A stretch of DNA of 64,000 nucleotides from ZC4RG30 sp963777735 (lineage in GTDB: Bacteria; Pseudomonadota; Gammaproteobacteria; Steroidobacterales; Steroidobacteraceae), in the NCBI GenBank assembly GCA_963777735.1, contig CAVZRQ010000008.1, positions 992,001-1,056,000 on the forward strand, written 5' to 3'. Of the stretch, positions 43,688-52,637 are shown piece by piece. The notes beneath the pieces are model-generated. The model had not been told where the DNA came from. It saw only the letters and a list, made by a program, of their open reading frames with translations, and did no database searches. Each line of letters opens with the position of its first letter. Position 1 is the first letter of the stretch. The translations under genes and the position numbers were made by a program.

Positions 43688-46198
43688 CTAGTTGAACTTC
43701 TTCGAGACCGTGAACGACCACTCACGTGGCCGGCCGGGCGTACCCACCCTCCCCGTCGAAGGCAGACCAGCACGCGTGGTAGCAGCGCCCTTCTGCTGCC
43801 AGTAGAACTTGTCGCCCGCATTCAGCACCGCAAATGCAAGCTGCCAGTCGCCGTCGGCAGGTTCGTAGCTCAAACGCGCATTGACCAGCCCGTAGCCACC
43901 GTTATGGTCATCCGGGTTGCGCTGCGGCTGACTGACAGTGCCATTGGTGCGGTAAGACTGGAAAGACCAGTCGAGACGGGGCGTGAGACGCCCCCCATTA
44001 CCGAACGTGAACGCGTACTGGGCGCCCGCATTGAGGTTCCACTTCGGCTGCAGGATGGAGGACGGATGCCGGTAATTCACCGCAGTGGTGACCTTCTGGT
44101 CACCCTTGAACTCGTTGTAGCCAGCGGCCAGGTTGAACATCAGGTCGGGCATCGGAAAAAGCGAGATCTCGGTTTCGAAGCCCTTCACCTCGCCGGGTGC
44201 CTGCATGTAGTAGAACCAGCTCGTGCCGTTGCGCGCGGATCCCGCGGAGAGCGGCAGGTCGCCGGATGGCGTGCCCGCCGGGCAAGGGTCGGTGGCGCCC
44301 AGGCCGAACACGGGTTCCCCGGGATCCACACCGTTGTTGATCAGGGCGCATTCCCGCGCTGTGACCTGGGTCAGACGCTTGGCATAGTCCATGTAGAACA
44401 CCGCGGAATTGATGCGCACCTTCCGGTCGAACAGCTCGATCTTTGCGCCGATTTCGTAGTTGGTCACCTCTTCCCCATCCAGCGGCTGCAGCTGCTCGGG
44501 CGTGAAGATGCGTGGCGTGACGCCCGCTGATGTGAAGCCGTCGGACACCGAGGTGTACAGGAACAGATTGTCCGTCGCCTGGAAGTCGAGACCCACCTTG
44601 TAGCTCACATGGTCACTGCCGAAGCCCAGTGGCGAAGGTCCGACGTACTGGCCAGGGCCGTAGTGACGGAACCAGTTGCTCTTGGATTCATCCGAATAGC
44701 GCAGACCCGCCGAGACCGACAGGCGGTCGGTGAGCTTGTAGGTGCCATGCGCAAACGCCGAGGTGTTCTCGCTGGTGTACAGATCGTCGGCAGTGAACTT
44801 CAGGTTGAAGGTCACGAAGTTCGCCAGGTAGTAGGACCTGCTGCGCGAATCGTAGTAGAACGCGCCCAGCGTCCAGTCGAAGCGGTCGTCGAACGCAAGG
44901 CCGGTGAGCTGCGCTTCCGCCTGGAACTGGCGATGCTCCTGCAGGCTCGGCGTCTGCAGCAGCTCGAAAGGGGTCAGATCGCTGTCATTGATCCAGGTGG
45001 TGTCATAGGTGCGATAGCCGGTGATGAACTTCAGGTGCGTTCGCTCCGTGAAGTCGTAATCCACCGTTCCCGACACTCCCCAGGCATGCAGCCGCACGTT
45101 GGGATCGTAGGAAGTCCCATCAACCACGTTGCCGTAAGTTGCGAAGTTTGTGTACGGATCCGGCGACACCATGCTCCTTTCCATTGCGGTGATACCGAGG
45201 CCGTAGCGGTTCAGGATGGTGGCGGCATAGCCTGTGTCGTTGCGTGCATTCAGCTGCGCCTCGACCGGCGGATCCGAGATCTGCGTCGAGTAGTCGCTGC
45301 TGAGGTTGAACTCAAGCTTGTCACTCCGCAGATAACGCAGTTGTGCGCGTACCCCGAGCGATTCCGAACCACCGAGGCTGCCAAGCTCGCAGCCCTCTCG
45401 CGGGTCGAGCGTCCGCGGGAAGGAGATGTCGGCCGCGCTCCCGGGCGTCACCGCCACCCCGCCTGCGCCCCTGCCATCACCGATCCCGGCCAGCTCCGGC
45501 GTGCCGCGGCGGACCATCTCGCAGGTGAAATCGAGGCGCTGGCCGTAGCCATCCTGCCGACGCGCGATGCCCGAGACGCGTGCGAACAGGTTGTCCGCCA
45601 GCGCGAAGTTGGAAACGCCCTTGATGTCGATGCGATTCCGCGAGCCGTAGCCGGCACTCAGCGAACCACCGGATTCGCCGCTGGGCTTTTTCGAGATGAG
45701 CCGCACGGCGCCGCCCATGGTGTTGATACCGAACAAAGTGCCCTGCGGGCCACGCAGCACCTCGACGCGCTCCAGGTCGAGCAGGTCCATCGTGGAGCCC
45801 GTGAGTGTGCCGTGGTAGATGTCGTCGATGTAGATGCCGACGGCCGGCTCGAAGGCATAGCTGTAGTCGCCCTGGATCAGGCCGCGCATGCCGATGGTCT
45901 GCGTCGGCCCGAAATTGCTTACCGACTGACGCACGAACGCGTTGGGCACCGTACCACCCAGGTCGCTGACGTTGGTGATGCTGCGAGCCTCGAGCTCCTC
46001 CTCGGAGAAGGCCGAAATCGCCAGCGGTGTGGACTGCAGGTTCTCTGCGCGGAAGCGGGCGGTGACCACCACTTCTTCCAGCTCCTCGTCCGCGGTAGCA
46101 GGCGCGGATTGGGCGAAGGATGACGGCGACAACAAGGCCAGACCCACTGCGGCGGCGACAGGCGACAGGCCACACAAGGCTTCACGTGATCGTGACAT
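43688..46198 (-). CDS. TonB-dependent receptor
   Basis: 836 residues with signal peptide to about SSFAQS and a TonB-box-like EELEEVVVTAR. The plug (about 50-170) has QTIGMRGLIQGDYSYAFEP, VGIYIDDIYHGTLTG, and LERVEVLRGPQGTLFGINTMGGAV, typical of the FhuE/CirA-like receptors with the PQGTLFG signature. Barrel strands follow, ending REWSFTVSKKFN with a terminal Phe-Asn. The outer-membrane transporter is unusual because the next genes on the strand encode a flavin-based electron-transfer module. The 241-base gap upstream contains the terminator at 46362 and no gene. Substrate unknown. Confidence 0.95.
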   Translation of the reverse strand: MSRSREALCGLSPVAAAVGLALLSPSSFAQSAPATADEELEEVVVTARFRAENLQSTPLAISAFSEEELEARSITNVSDLGGTVPNAFVRQSVSNFGPTQTIGMRGLIQGDYSYAFEPAVGIYIDDIYHGTLTGSTMDLLDLERVEVLRGPQGTLFGINTMGGAVRLISKKPSGESGGSLSAGYGSRNRIDIKGVSNFALADNLFARVSGIARRQDGYGQRLDFTCEMVRRGTPELAGIGDGRGAGGVAVTPGSAADISFPRTLDPREGCELGSLGGSESLGVRAQLRYLRSDKLEFNLSSDYSTQISDPPVEAQLNARNDTGYAATILNRYGLGITAMERSMVSPDPYTNFATYGNVVDGTSYDPNVRLHAWGVSGTVDYDFTERTHLKFITGYRTYDTTWINDSDLTPFELLQTPSLQEHRQFQAEAQLTGLAFDDRFDWTLGAFYYDSRSRSYYLANFVTFNLKFTADDLYTSENTSAFAHGTYKLTDRLSVSAGLRYSDESKSNWFRHYGPGQYVGPSPLGFGSDHVSYKVGLDFQATDNLFLYTSVSDGFTSAGVTPRIFTPEQLQPLDGEEVTNYEIGAKIELFDRKVRINSAVFYMDYAKRLTQVTARECALINNGVDPGEPVFGLGATDPCPAGTPSGDLPLSAGSARNGTSWFYYMQAPGEVKGFETEISLFPMPDLMFNLAAGYNEFKGDQKVTTAVNYRHPSSILQPKWNLNAGAQYAFTFGNGGRLTPRLDWSFQSYRTNGTVSQPQRNPDDHNGGYGLVNARLSYEPADGDWQLAFAVLNAGDKFYWQQKGAATTRAGLPSTGRVGTPGRPREWSFTVSKKFN

Positions 46199-46361
46199 GA
46201 CTATACCCCCCGGTATCTATGTTCGAAGTTTGCGAAGGGTCGGATGCCCGTCGTCAAGGGAACATGTCATGCATGAGCACGAAAGTGCAAGTGCAGCGCC
46301 ATCGACCGCCGGTGTTCCAGACAAGCGGAACTACCCCTGTTGCGGGACGGCACCCCAATGA

Positions 46362-46393
46362 AAAGGCCTCGGCTGAAACTTGCCGAGGCCTTT
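46362..46393 (-). terminator. intrinsic terminator of the hydrolase at 46440
   Basis: AAAGGCCTCGGC at 46362-46373 and GCCGAGGCCTTT at 46382-46393 form a perfect 12-base stem with an 8-base loop; reading the minus strand the stem is followed by a fourth T. It lies 47 bases after the hydrolase stop and separates it from the TonB-dependent receptor unit. Confidence 0.75.
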
Positions 46394-46439
46394 GGTTACA
46401 GAAGTTACCTGCGCGCCGCGACAGCGCACAGAAGGCCGG

Positions 46440-47540
46440 CTACTTCTTCCCGGACCCGACCTTGTCGAGATTCTTGCTTTCGAACTTCCACTCGGAATCC
46501 GTGCACAGCACGCAGCTCTTGCCGGTGAACCATTTGCCGGCTTCTGCATTGCCACGCAAGGTCCAATCCAGCCACTTCACCACAGCCTGCGCAGCACGGC
46601 CGCCGTTTTCCTCGGCATAGGTGCCTCCGTGACCCACGTTGCCGAGATTGGCGACCGCTACAGGGACGTGGTTGATCTTCTGGAAGTCATCCATCCCGTT
46701 GGCATACGCGATGTCGGAGGGGCCACCAATCACGTAGAAGATGGGCGTGTGTGCTTTCTGCAGCTGGCTCTTTTCCATGCTCATGCCGCCCATGGTGGTG
46801 GTGCCATTGACGATCAGACCGGTGTTCTGCATCACGATGGTATCCAGACGCGGATCGTCAGCCACGCCCATGGCCTGGATGCCGCCGCAGCTGAATCCGG
46901 CAGCAGCAATCTGGTTGGCATCGATGCGGCCGTAGTAGGGGCTGTCCTTGCGGGCGTTTTCCTTCATGGCCCAATCGATGGCTTCGGTCAGCTGGCTGGC
47001 GGTGGTGGCGGGAGCCGGCGCAGGCCCACGGGCGCCGGGGGCTCCTGCACCTGGGGCACCCGCACCTGGCGCGCCTGCACCCGGAGCACCTGCACCAGCC
47101 GCCCGCGGCGCACGCGGCGGAGCACCGGGGCCACTGAGGACCTTGCCGTTGGCAATGACCAGATAGCCGTGAGAAGCAATTTCCAGAAGATGAAAGCGGC
47201 TGCTGGCGCCATCGGCTGAGCAGCCACCATTACCCCAGGCGACCACACCCAGCTTCATGCTGCCCATGGCGCCGAGGTTCGCCGGACGGTAGATCACGTG
47301 CGCAGGCAGCGACGCCACCTCCTCTTTCATCGCGGCAAACTTGCCGGTGCCGATGTTGTCGGGACGACGGTTCTGCTCTTCCTGACGGCGCTGCATATCG
47401 GCCTGATTTGCCCCTGCTCCCGGTGCTCCTGGTGCTCCTGGACCAGGTGCGGCACCTTGTGCAAATGCAACGGTGGCAAGGCCGGCCAGTGCGACTGCCG
47501 TCATGGACCGATAAATGATGCTTCTTGAATTTCCAGTCAT
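46440..47540 (-). CDS. secreted alpha/beta hydrolase (Gly/Ala/Pro-repeat form)
   Basis: 366 residues from the ATG at 47540 (GAAGGG site); the open frame reaches 47768. Signal peptide ends VAFAQ. The protein has GTGKFAAMKEEVASLPAHVIYR, LGVVAWGNGGC, the nucleophile elbow GFSCGG, a HVPVAVANLGNVGHGGTYAE segment with the likely catalytic His, KWLDWTLRGN, and a C-terminal CxxC (SCVLCTD). A GAPGA repeat interrupts the chain before the catalytic part. Paralogues at 47641, 48676 and 21961 share this plan. It should be a periplasmic esterase or similar hydrolase. The closest relatives are the two neighbours, so the cluster arose by duplication. Confidence 0.88.
   Translation of the reverse strand: MTGNSRSIIYRSMTAVALAGLATVAFAQGAAPGPGAPGAPGAGANQADMQRRQEEQNRRPDNIGTGKFAAMKEEVASLPAHVIYRPANLGAMGSMKLGVVAWGNGGCSADGASSRFHLLEIASHGYLVIANGKVLSGPGAPPRAPRAAGAGAPGAGAPGAGAPGAGAPGARGPAPAPATTASQLTEAIDWAMKENARKDSPYYGRIDANQIAAAGFSCGGIQAMGVADDPRLDTIVMQNTGLIVNGTTTMGGMSMEKSQLQKAHTPIFYVIGGPSDIAYANGMDDFQKINHVPVAVANLGNVGHGGTYAEENGGRAAQAVVKWLDWTLRGNAEAGKWFTGKSCVLCTDSEWKFESKNLDKVGSGKK
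47041..47100. repeat. four 15-base repeats in the hydrolase gene
   Basis: Four consecutive 15-base units, differing at a few positions (for example GCTCCTGCACCTGGG and GCACCCGCACCTGGC), encode an Ala/Gly/Pro pentapeptide repeat in a linker. The third-position differences show they are not fresh slippage products. Confidence 0.8.
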
Positions 47541-47640
47541 CGCCCTTCCCCTTCGTTTGTTTCTGATGTGTTTGTCAGCTAGATTGTTGACAATCCGGCA
47601 GTAAGCCGATGACAACAGATAAACGGCCCCGGGGGAATAC

Positions 47641-48654
47641 ATGCGACACCACAACGGCAAGGAAATGATTTTCTGCTGTCTGCTTGCCACGGCAGCAACT
47701 CTGGCAGGCGGCGCCGAACCGGTCCTCCAGCCCGTCGGAGTCATCGGCCCACCCGCGGGCACCGGCAAGTGGCCTGCTGTTGCCGAGGCACGCGAAGACC
47801 TTCGCTCGCATACCGTTTACCACCCGCTGCAAATGCCGGCGACGCCACTGCCCGTCCTGATCTGGGGCAACGGGGGCTGTTCGGACAATGGTCTTTCCCA
47901 CAGCATATTCCTGCGTGAAGTCGCCTCCCACGGCTACTACATCATCGCGCTGGGCTACCCACGCACAGAGCCGATGGTGCGTCCGCAGAATGCCCAGGGG
48001 CCTGCGCGACCACCGGCTGCACCGCCAGGGCCAGCCCCGGCAGGTGCCGCACAACCACGCGGACAGATCGGCGGCGGCGGCGCGCTGCCAGCCGATCCGA
48101 ATGAAACAGATGCCACCGTTGTGGCACAGATGGATATGGCGCTGGCCTGGGCCAGCGCCATGAACGAACTATCCAGCAGCAAACTGCAGGGACATCTCGA
48201 CATGACCCGGGTCGCGGTGGCGGGTCACAGCTGCGGCGGCTTGCAGACCATCAAGTTTTCTGCCGATCCGCGCATCAAGACTTCGATGATCTTCGACAGT
48301 GGTGTGTACAACGTTCCAGGTGGTCTCAGCCGGGTAAAGGTCAACAAGTTCGACCTCTACTCCGTCCATGCACCCACCGCCTACATCACCGGCGGACCCA
48401 CTGATCAGGCGCATCCCAACGCCATGGACGATGCGAGTCGCATCAAGCATGTGCCAGTGTTTCTGGGCTGGTTGCCGGTGGGTCATGGCGGCACGTTCTC
48501 CCAACCGAATGGCGGAGACTGGGCCTCGGTCGCGGTCAACTGGCTGGATTGGCACCTCAAGGGAGATGCCAATGCCGGCAAGTGGTTCCTGGGCGCTGAT
48601 TGCGGCTACTGCAAGGATTCGCGCTGGCGCGTGGAGTTCAATCCAAAGCGCTGA
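47641..48654 (+). CDS. secreted alpha/beta hydrolase, paralogue
   Basis: 337 residues. Signal peptide ends LAGGAEP. It has GTGKWPAVAEAREDLRSH, LIWGNGGC, ASHGYYIIALG, nucleophile elbow GHSCGG, the loop VPVFLGWLPVGHGGTF with the likely catalytic His, NWLDWHLKGD and a C-terminal CxxC (DCGYCKD). It is more diverged than the flanking copies, which have GFSCGG. A Pro/Ala/Gly-rich insert (ARPPAAPPGPAPAGAAQPRG) precedes the nucleophile. It is divergent from the hydrolase at 46440 over 100 bases, convergent with that at 48676. Confidence 0.88.
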   Translation: MRHHNGKEMIFCCLLATAATLAGGAEPVLQPVGVIGPPAGTGKWPAVAEAREDLRSHTVYHPLQMPATPLPVLIWGNGGCSDNGLSHSIFLREVASHGYYIIALGYPRTEPMVRPQNAQGPARPPAAPPGPAPAGAAQPRGQIGGGGALPADPNETDATVVAQMDMALAWASAMNELSSSKLQGHLDMTRVAVAGHSCGGLQTIKFSADPRIKTSMIFDSGVYNVPGGLSRVKVNKFDLYSVHAPTAYITGGPTDQAHPNAMDDASRIKHVPVFLGWLPVGHGGTFSQPNGGDWASVAVNWLDWHLKGDANAGKWFLGADCGYCKDSRWRVEFNPKR

Positions 48655-48667
48655 TCTGCATGCTCCG

Positions 48668-48688
48668 GGGTCTGCTCAATCCAGACCC
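48668..48688. terminator. short inverted repeat between convergent hydrolase genes
   Basis: GGGTCTG at 48668-48674 and CAGACCC at 48682-48688 pair exactly around seven bases, lying between the stop of one hydrolase and inside the end of the other. It may end transcription in both directions, but it is short and lacks a good T-run. Confidence 0.35.
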
Positions 48689-49626
48689 TTGGTCTTCAAA
48701 CTCCAGGCTGGATCACGGCACAGCCCGCAGTCCTTGCCCTTGAACATGCGCCCGGCTCCCGCATCGCCGCGCAGCTGCCAGTTGAGCCAGTTCACCACCA
48801 CCCGCGCAGCGGGGCCGCCATTGGGCTCCCAGTAGGTGCCGCCATGCCCTTTCTCGATGTTGGCTACTGCAGCCGGCACGCGGGTAATGCGCGCGAAGTC
48901 ATCCATGCCTGCGGCATAGGCGATGTCCGTGCTGCCGCCCAGCACGTAGAGAATCGGCGTGTGCAGTGTGTCGAGCAGTTTCTTGTCGCCGGTCATGCCG
49001 GCCATGGTGGTCGGCCCTTCGACAAACAGCCCGCTGTTCATCATGACCACCGTGCCCACGCGCGGGTCGCGGGCGTTGAACATGGCCTGCAGCCCGCCGC
49101 AGCTGAAACCGGACACCGCGATGGCCTTCGGATCGATCCTGCCGAAGTAGGCACTTCCCGGACGGGCATTCTCCGCCAGCGCCCAGGTGATTGCTTCACC
49201 CAACTGCGCATGCGTCGTCAGTACCGCGTTCGGCCCGGCCGGTGGCAGGTTCGCGGGACGCGGAATGGCGCCGGGCCCCGTGTAGAAAGCCCCTGGCGAG
49301 ATGACGAGGTAACCGTGCGAGGCAACTTCCAGCAGGTGCAGGCGGGTATGAGCAGCATCATCGGTGCACGCACCGTTGCCGAACGCGTAGACACCGAGCT
49401 TCGTGCTTCCCATTGCGGCGAGATTTGCCGGACGGAAGATGACCTGACCGGGAAGTCTCGCATCCGTTTCCTTCAGCGCGGGGAACCTGCCAGTTCCGGG
49501 GGTATCGGGCAGCGTGTTGCGCAGCGCGTCAGTCGGATCCGGTGCTGCAGGCGCTGCGCTGTGGGCAGCCAGGCTACCCGCCAACCAAAGGCCGGCCAGG
49601 CTCGCCAGTACACGATGTGCGCTCAT
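48676..49626 (-). CDS. secreted alpha/beta hydrolase, paralogue
   Basis: 316 residues, ATG at 49626. Signal peptide ends AAHSAAPA. Landmarks: GTGRFPALKETDARLPGQVIFR, LGVYAFGNGAC, ASHGYLVIS, nucleophile elbow GFSCGG, ILYVLGGSTDIAYAAGMDDF, VPAAVANIEKGHGGTY with the likely catalytic His, NWLNWQLRGD and a C-terminal CxxC (DCGLCRD). It is the closest intact relative of the decayed gene at 21961. The conserved cysteine pair at the extreme C-terminus suggests a disulfide-stabilised tail. Substrate unknown, probably a small ester. Confidence 0.88.
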   Translation of the reverse strand: MSAHRVLASLAGLWLAGSLAAHSAAPAAPDPTDALRNTLPDTPGTGRFPALKETDARLPGQVIFRPANLAAMGSTKLGVYAFGNGACTDDAAHTRLHLLEVASHGYLVISPGAFYTGPGAIPRPANLPPAGPNAVLTTHAQLGEAITWALAENARPGSAYFGRIDPKAIAVSGFSCGGLQAMFNARDPRVGTVVMMNSGLFVEGPTTMAGMTGDKKLLDTLHTPILYVLGGSTDIAYAAGMDDFARITRVPAAVANIEKGHGGTYWEPNGGPAARVVVNWLNWQLRGDAGAGRMFKGKDCGLCRDPAWSLKTKGLD

Positions 49627-49659
49627 TTGTTTTTCCCCCGGTTTTGAAGTGCGAGTCTG

Positions 49660-50457
49660 TCAGTGAGTTACCAGTGCGCGCAATGCCAGTGAGCTGGAAA
49701 CCTGCAGCCGCTGGTACGCGCGCTGCCGGTAGGTGAGCACCGAAGTTTCTGCAATCCCCAGCTCGCGCGCCGTTTCCGCCACGCCGAGACCGGCTGCGGC
49801 ACGGGCGCAGACCTGCCTCTCCCTGGGGGAGAGCAGGCCAAAACGCCGCGCAAAGCGCTGCTCCAGCTCAGCCACCGACAGACGCTGTGAATCCTGCGCC
49901 CGCTCTCGATTCAGCGGCAGCATCGGCAGCACCAGGCAGGCAAGGCCGACCAACGCATCGATCTCGTCGTCCGTGCAGCAGCCATCCGATACATGCCGCC
50001 CCACGTTCATCACGCGCCACCCATCGGCACCGCGCTGGATCAGGGAGATGCGCTCGATGATCCCGGGCTCGTCGAAGATGCGTCGCCGGAACCCCGGCGA
50101 TGCAATATCCGCAGGTCGCACGCGCTGCAGCGCGAAGTCCGAACACCGGGGCGCGGCTGCGTAGGCATCACACACCGGGTCCTGCTGCTGGTACCACCTG
50201 CAGTACGCGGGGAACAGCGCCGGGAGGCCGGGCTCACCGTGAAAATACTGCAGCGAGGAGTGCTCGCGGTCCGTGGCCTCGAACAGATAGATGCGCCGGG
50301 CACCTGCCGTCAGCGCCTGCACTGCGTCGCGCACATTCGCGCCGAACTGGTCGGTGCCGAGTGTGCCGAGCAGCCCCTCGTAAAGGGAGCTGGTGCGGGT
50401 GGATGTGCGCCAATGGCGGATCTGCGAGATGTCTGTCACTGGCGCCCCTTTGTCCAT
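49660..50457 (-). CDS. LuxR-type transcription regulator
   Basis: 265 residues as an ATG start at 50457, but a GTG at 50439 has the better ribosome site (AAAGGGG). The N-terminal 180 residues resemble a GAF/autoinducer-like sensor fold without obvious ligand residues (RIYLFEATDREH, CRWYQQQDPV, IIERISLIQRGADG). The C-terminal HTH (about 205-262) reads LLSPRERQVCARAAAGLGVAETARELGIAETSVLTYRQRAYQRL. There is no receiver domain, so it is not a phosphorelay regulator. It is divergent from the BKACE gene over 71 bases and probably controls it. Confidence 0.88.
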   Translation of the reverse strand: MDKGAPVTDISQIRHWRTSTRTSSLYEGLLGTLGTDQFGANVRDAVQALTAGARRIYLFEATDREHSSLQYFHGEPGLPALFPAYCRWYQQQDPVCDAYAAAPRCSDFALQRVRPADIASPGFRRRIFDEPGIIERISLIQRGADGWRVMNVGRHVSDGCCTDDEIDALVGLACLVLPMLPLNRERAQDSQRLSVAELEQRFARRFGLLSPRERQVCARAAAGLGVAETARELGIAETSVLTYRQRAYQRLQVSSSLALRALVTH

Positions 50458-50528
50458 GCGGGAGATGACGCGACCCGCCCCGCCCGAACGTTAGATTCAA
50501 GTCCCCGCCCTCTTCCACGGTCATCGTA

Positions 50529-51428
50529 ATGCTCGCAGGCAACAAGGTCATCATCACGGTAGCGATCAACGGCGGCATGCAGCAGGACCGCGAGGGCGCC
50601 ATCGTGCCCAAGCAACCCGTCGAGATCGGCGAGGCCGCGGCTCGCTGCCACGAAGCGGGCGCTGCGATGGTCCATGTCCACGCCCGGGACCCTCAGGGCC
50701 GCAATTCGGGGGATCGCCGGATCTATGGCGACATCATCCGCCAGATCCGCGCGCGCTCGCCCATCCTGATCCAGACGACCAACGGCATCGGGGTGCGTCG
50801 CGATCCGGCCACCGGCCAGTTCATCTGGCCCAGCGACGCCGAGCGCCTCGGCCTGCTCGATCTGGATCCACCGCAGGATCTGTTTGGCATCGCTGCAGGC
50901 TCAGCCGACTTCTACAACCCGGAAGGTGGCTATCCCGAGGAAGTACCCTACGTGAACTCGCCCGCACTGCTGCGCCAGACCATTCAGGCGGTGTATGCCA
51001 AGGGCTCGGCGCTGGAGTACGAAGTGGTGGAAGCCAGCGCGCTGCACCGCCTGATGCGCTACGCCAATGAAGGCCTGTTCCAGCGTGATCGCGACAATGT
51101 CTGGCTGCTCCACGGTGGCGGCTTTGGGGCGACGCCACCCTTCACACGCAATGTGCTCTTCGGCATCGATGAGGGACTGCGGTTGTTCCCGCAGGCCATC
51201 TGGGGGGTAACCGCCACCGGGCGCGACATGTTCCGCATCGTCACCCTCGGGCTATCGATGGACTGCGATCTCATCCGCGTCGGCTTCGAGGATGGCGTGC
51301 ACCTGCCCGACGGCAGCGTGGCGCGCGACAACAGCGACATGGTGCGCGCCGCGGTGCAGATCGCTGCAATCTACGGCCTGAAGCCAGCCACGGTGGAAGA
51401 AGCCCGCGCACGATTCCGGATCGGGTAG
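50529..51428 (+). CDS. beta-keto acid cleavage enzyme (BKACE, DUF849)
   Basis: 299 residues, cytoplasmic TIM-barrel. It cleaves a beta-keto acid with acetyl-CoA to acetoacetate plus a CoA ester, using zinc. Visible: VAINGGMQQD, the zinc motif MVHVHARDPQG, ILIQTTNGIG, a late RVGFEDGVHLPDGS, and an NSDMVRAAVQIA helix. These are the BKACE/Kce signatures. The substrate group cannot be assigned from the few visible pocket residues. It starts an operon with an MFS transporter eight bases later. Confidence 0.93.
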   Translation: MLAGNKVIITVAINGGMQQDREGAIVPKQPVEIGEAAARCHEAGAAMVHVHARDPQGRNSGDRRIYGDIIRQIRARSPILIQTTNGIGVRRDPATGQFIWPSDAERLGLLDLDPPQDLFGIAAGSADFYNPEGGYPEEVPYVNSPALLRQTIQAVYAKGSALEYEVVEASALHRLMRYANEGLFQRDRDNVWLLHGGGFGATPPFTRNVLFGIDEGLRLFPQAIWGVTATGRDMFRIVTLGLSMDCDLIRVGFEDGVHLPDGSVARDNSDMVRAAVQIAAIYGLKPATVEEARARFRIG

Positions 51429-51436
51429 GAATCCCC

Positions 51437-52618
51437 ATGCCCAGACTGCTCATCGGCATCTGCACGATGATTTACCTGCTGGATGGTCTGATCCATTCGC
51501 TGCTCGGCCCCCTCGCGCCGGCCATGGCGGCATCACTCGGCCTCACCAACGCACAACTCGGGCCGATCTTTTCCGCCAACCTCGCCGGCCAGTGCATTGG
51601 CCTGGTGCTGCTGCCACCGCTGGCAGCCCGCATCGGACAACGCCTCGTCGTGCTGCTGGCCCTGACCGGATTCGGCCTGACCCAGGCCGCAACGGCCCTC
51701 GCGGACGGAGCCACCAGCCTCATCATCTGGCGGCTCGTGACCGGCTTCTTCCTGGGCGGTTGCCTGCCCAGCTGCCTTGCCATGGTCACTGCTGCTGCGC
51801 CAGAGGCTCGGCGTGGCGTGGCGATCATGATCCTGTTCACCGGCTACGGCCTGGGCGCGACGCTGGCCGGCGTGGTCGCAACGGGCTTTGTGGAGCACGG
51901 CGGTTGGCGCGCCGCGATGGTAGGAGTGGGCCTGGTCTGCATCGTCACCGCCGTATTCAGCTGGATGTGGCTGAAAGATGTACACACGGAAACAACTCCC
52001 CGGGCAGAGGTCACGACTTCCAGCTTGCGGCCGCTCGACATTGTGTCGCGCCGTTTTTTCGCCGGCACGCTGCTGCTGTGGTTGCTGTTCATCTTCATGC
52101 TGACGATCAGCTATTGCCTCAACTCGTGGCTGCCGACACTGCTGGTGGAAGTGGGACACGAGCAGCGCTTCGCCGCCCTGTCAGTCACCATCTTCTCGTT
52201 TGGAGGCATCGTGGCGGCGCTGGTGGTGGGCCTGCTGATCGATCGTTTCGGGGCTGTTCGCACGCTGGTCACGTTTCTGGGCATTTCCACGCTGCTGCTG
52301 TATGTCATCGGCCAGATTCTGGCCACCGCATCGACCACCGCACTGACTGCGCTGCTGGCGGCGTGTGGTTTCTTCGTACTGGGAGCCTATGGTGGCATCA
52401 ATGTGGTGCTGGCCACGTACTACCCCTCTGCGCTGCGAGCTACGGGCATAGGCTGGGCCAAAAGCGTCGGGCGTTTCGGCACGCTGATCGCACCGGTACT
52501 CATAGGCGCAGCGCTGACGGCCGGCATGGCGGAGACGACCATTCTGTCGCTGTTCGCGATTCCAGCGCTGCTGGCCGCGATGTCATTGATCCTGATCAGC
52601 CGCATTCAGCGCGGCTGA
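51437..52618 (+). CDS. MFS transporter, AAHS (aromatic acid:H+ symporter)-like
   Basis: 393 residues, twelve predicted helices. Early segments: LLIGICTMIYLLDGLIHSLLG, FSANLAGQCIGLVLLPPLAARIGQR, TGFFLGGCLPSCLAMV. Late: YPSALRATGIGWAKSVGRFGTLIAPVL, the AAHS-like second-half signature. It probably imports an aromatic or related organic acid, feeding the BKACE just upstream (8-base gap). It is convergent with the feruloyl-esterase-like gene at 52638. Confidence 0.9.
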   Translation: MPRLLIGICTMIYLLDGLIHSLLGPLAPAMAASLGLTNAQLGPIFSANLAGQCIGLVLLPPLAARIGQRLVVLLALTGFGLTQAATALADGATSLIIWRLVTGFFLGGCLPSCLAMVTAAAPEARRGVAIMILFTGYGLGATLAGVVATGFVEHGGWRAAMVGVGLVCIVTAVFSWMWLKDVHTETTPRAEVTTSSLRPLDIVSRRFFAGTLLLWLLFIFMLTISYCLNSWLPTLLVEVGHEQRFAALSVTIFSFGGIVAALVVGLLIDRFGAVRTLVTFLGISTLLLYVIGQILATASTTALTALLAACGFFVLGAYGGINVVLATYYPSALRATGIGWAKSVGRFGTLIAPVLIGAALTAGMAETTILSLFAIPALLAAMSLILISRIQRG

Positions 52619-52637
52619 TCAGGTTCCGCACCTGAGG

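Noticed and set aside
44609..46123. 504-codon open frame on the plus strand
   Set aside because: Antisense to the TonB-dependent receptor, whose plug and barrel motifs are unambiguous.
47041..47100. possible CRISPR-like or minisatellite array
   Set aside because: The 15-base repeats are contiguous, in frame and encode a Gly/Ala/Pro linker; there are no spacers.
47541..47640. TTGACA box between divergent hydrolases
   Set aside because: A perfect -35-like hexamer is present, but no -10 box lies at a proper distance in the right direction.
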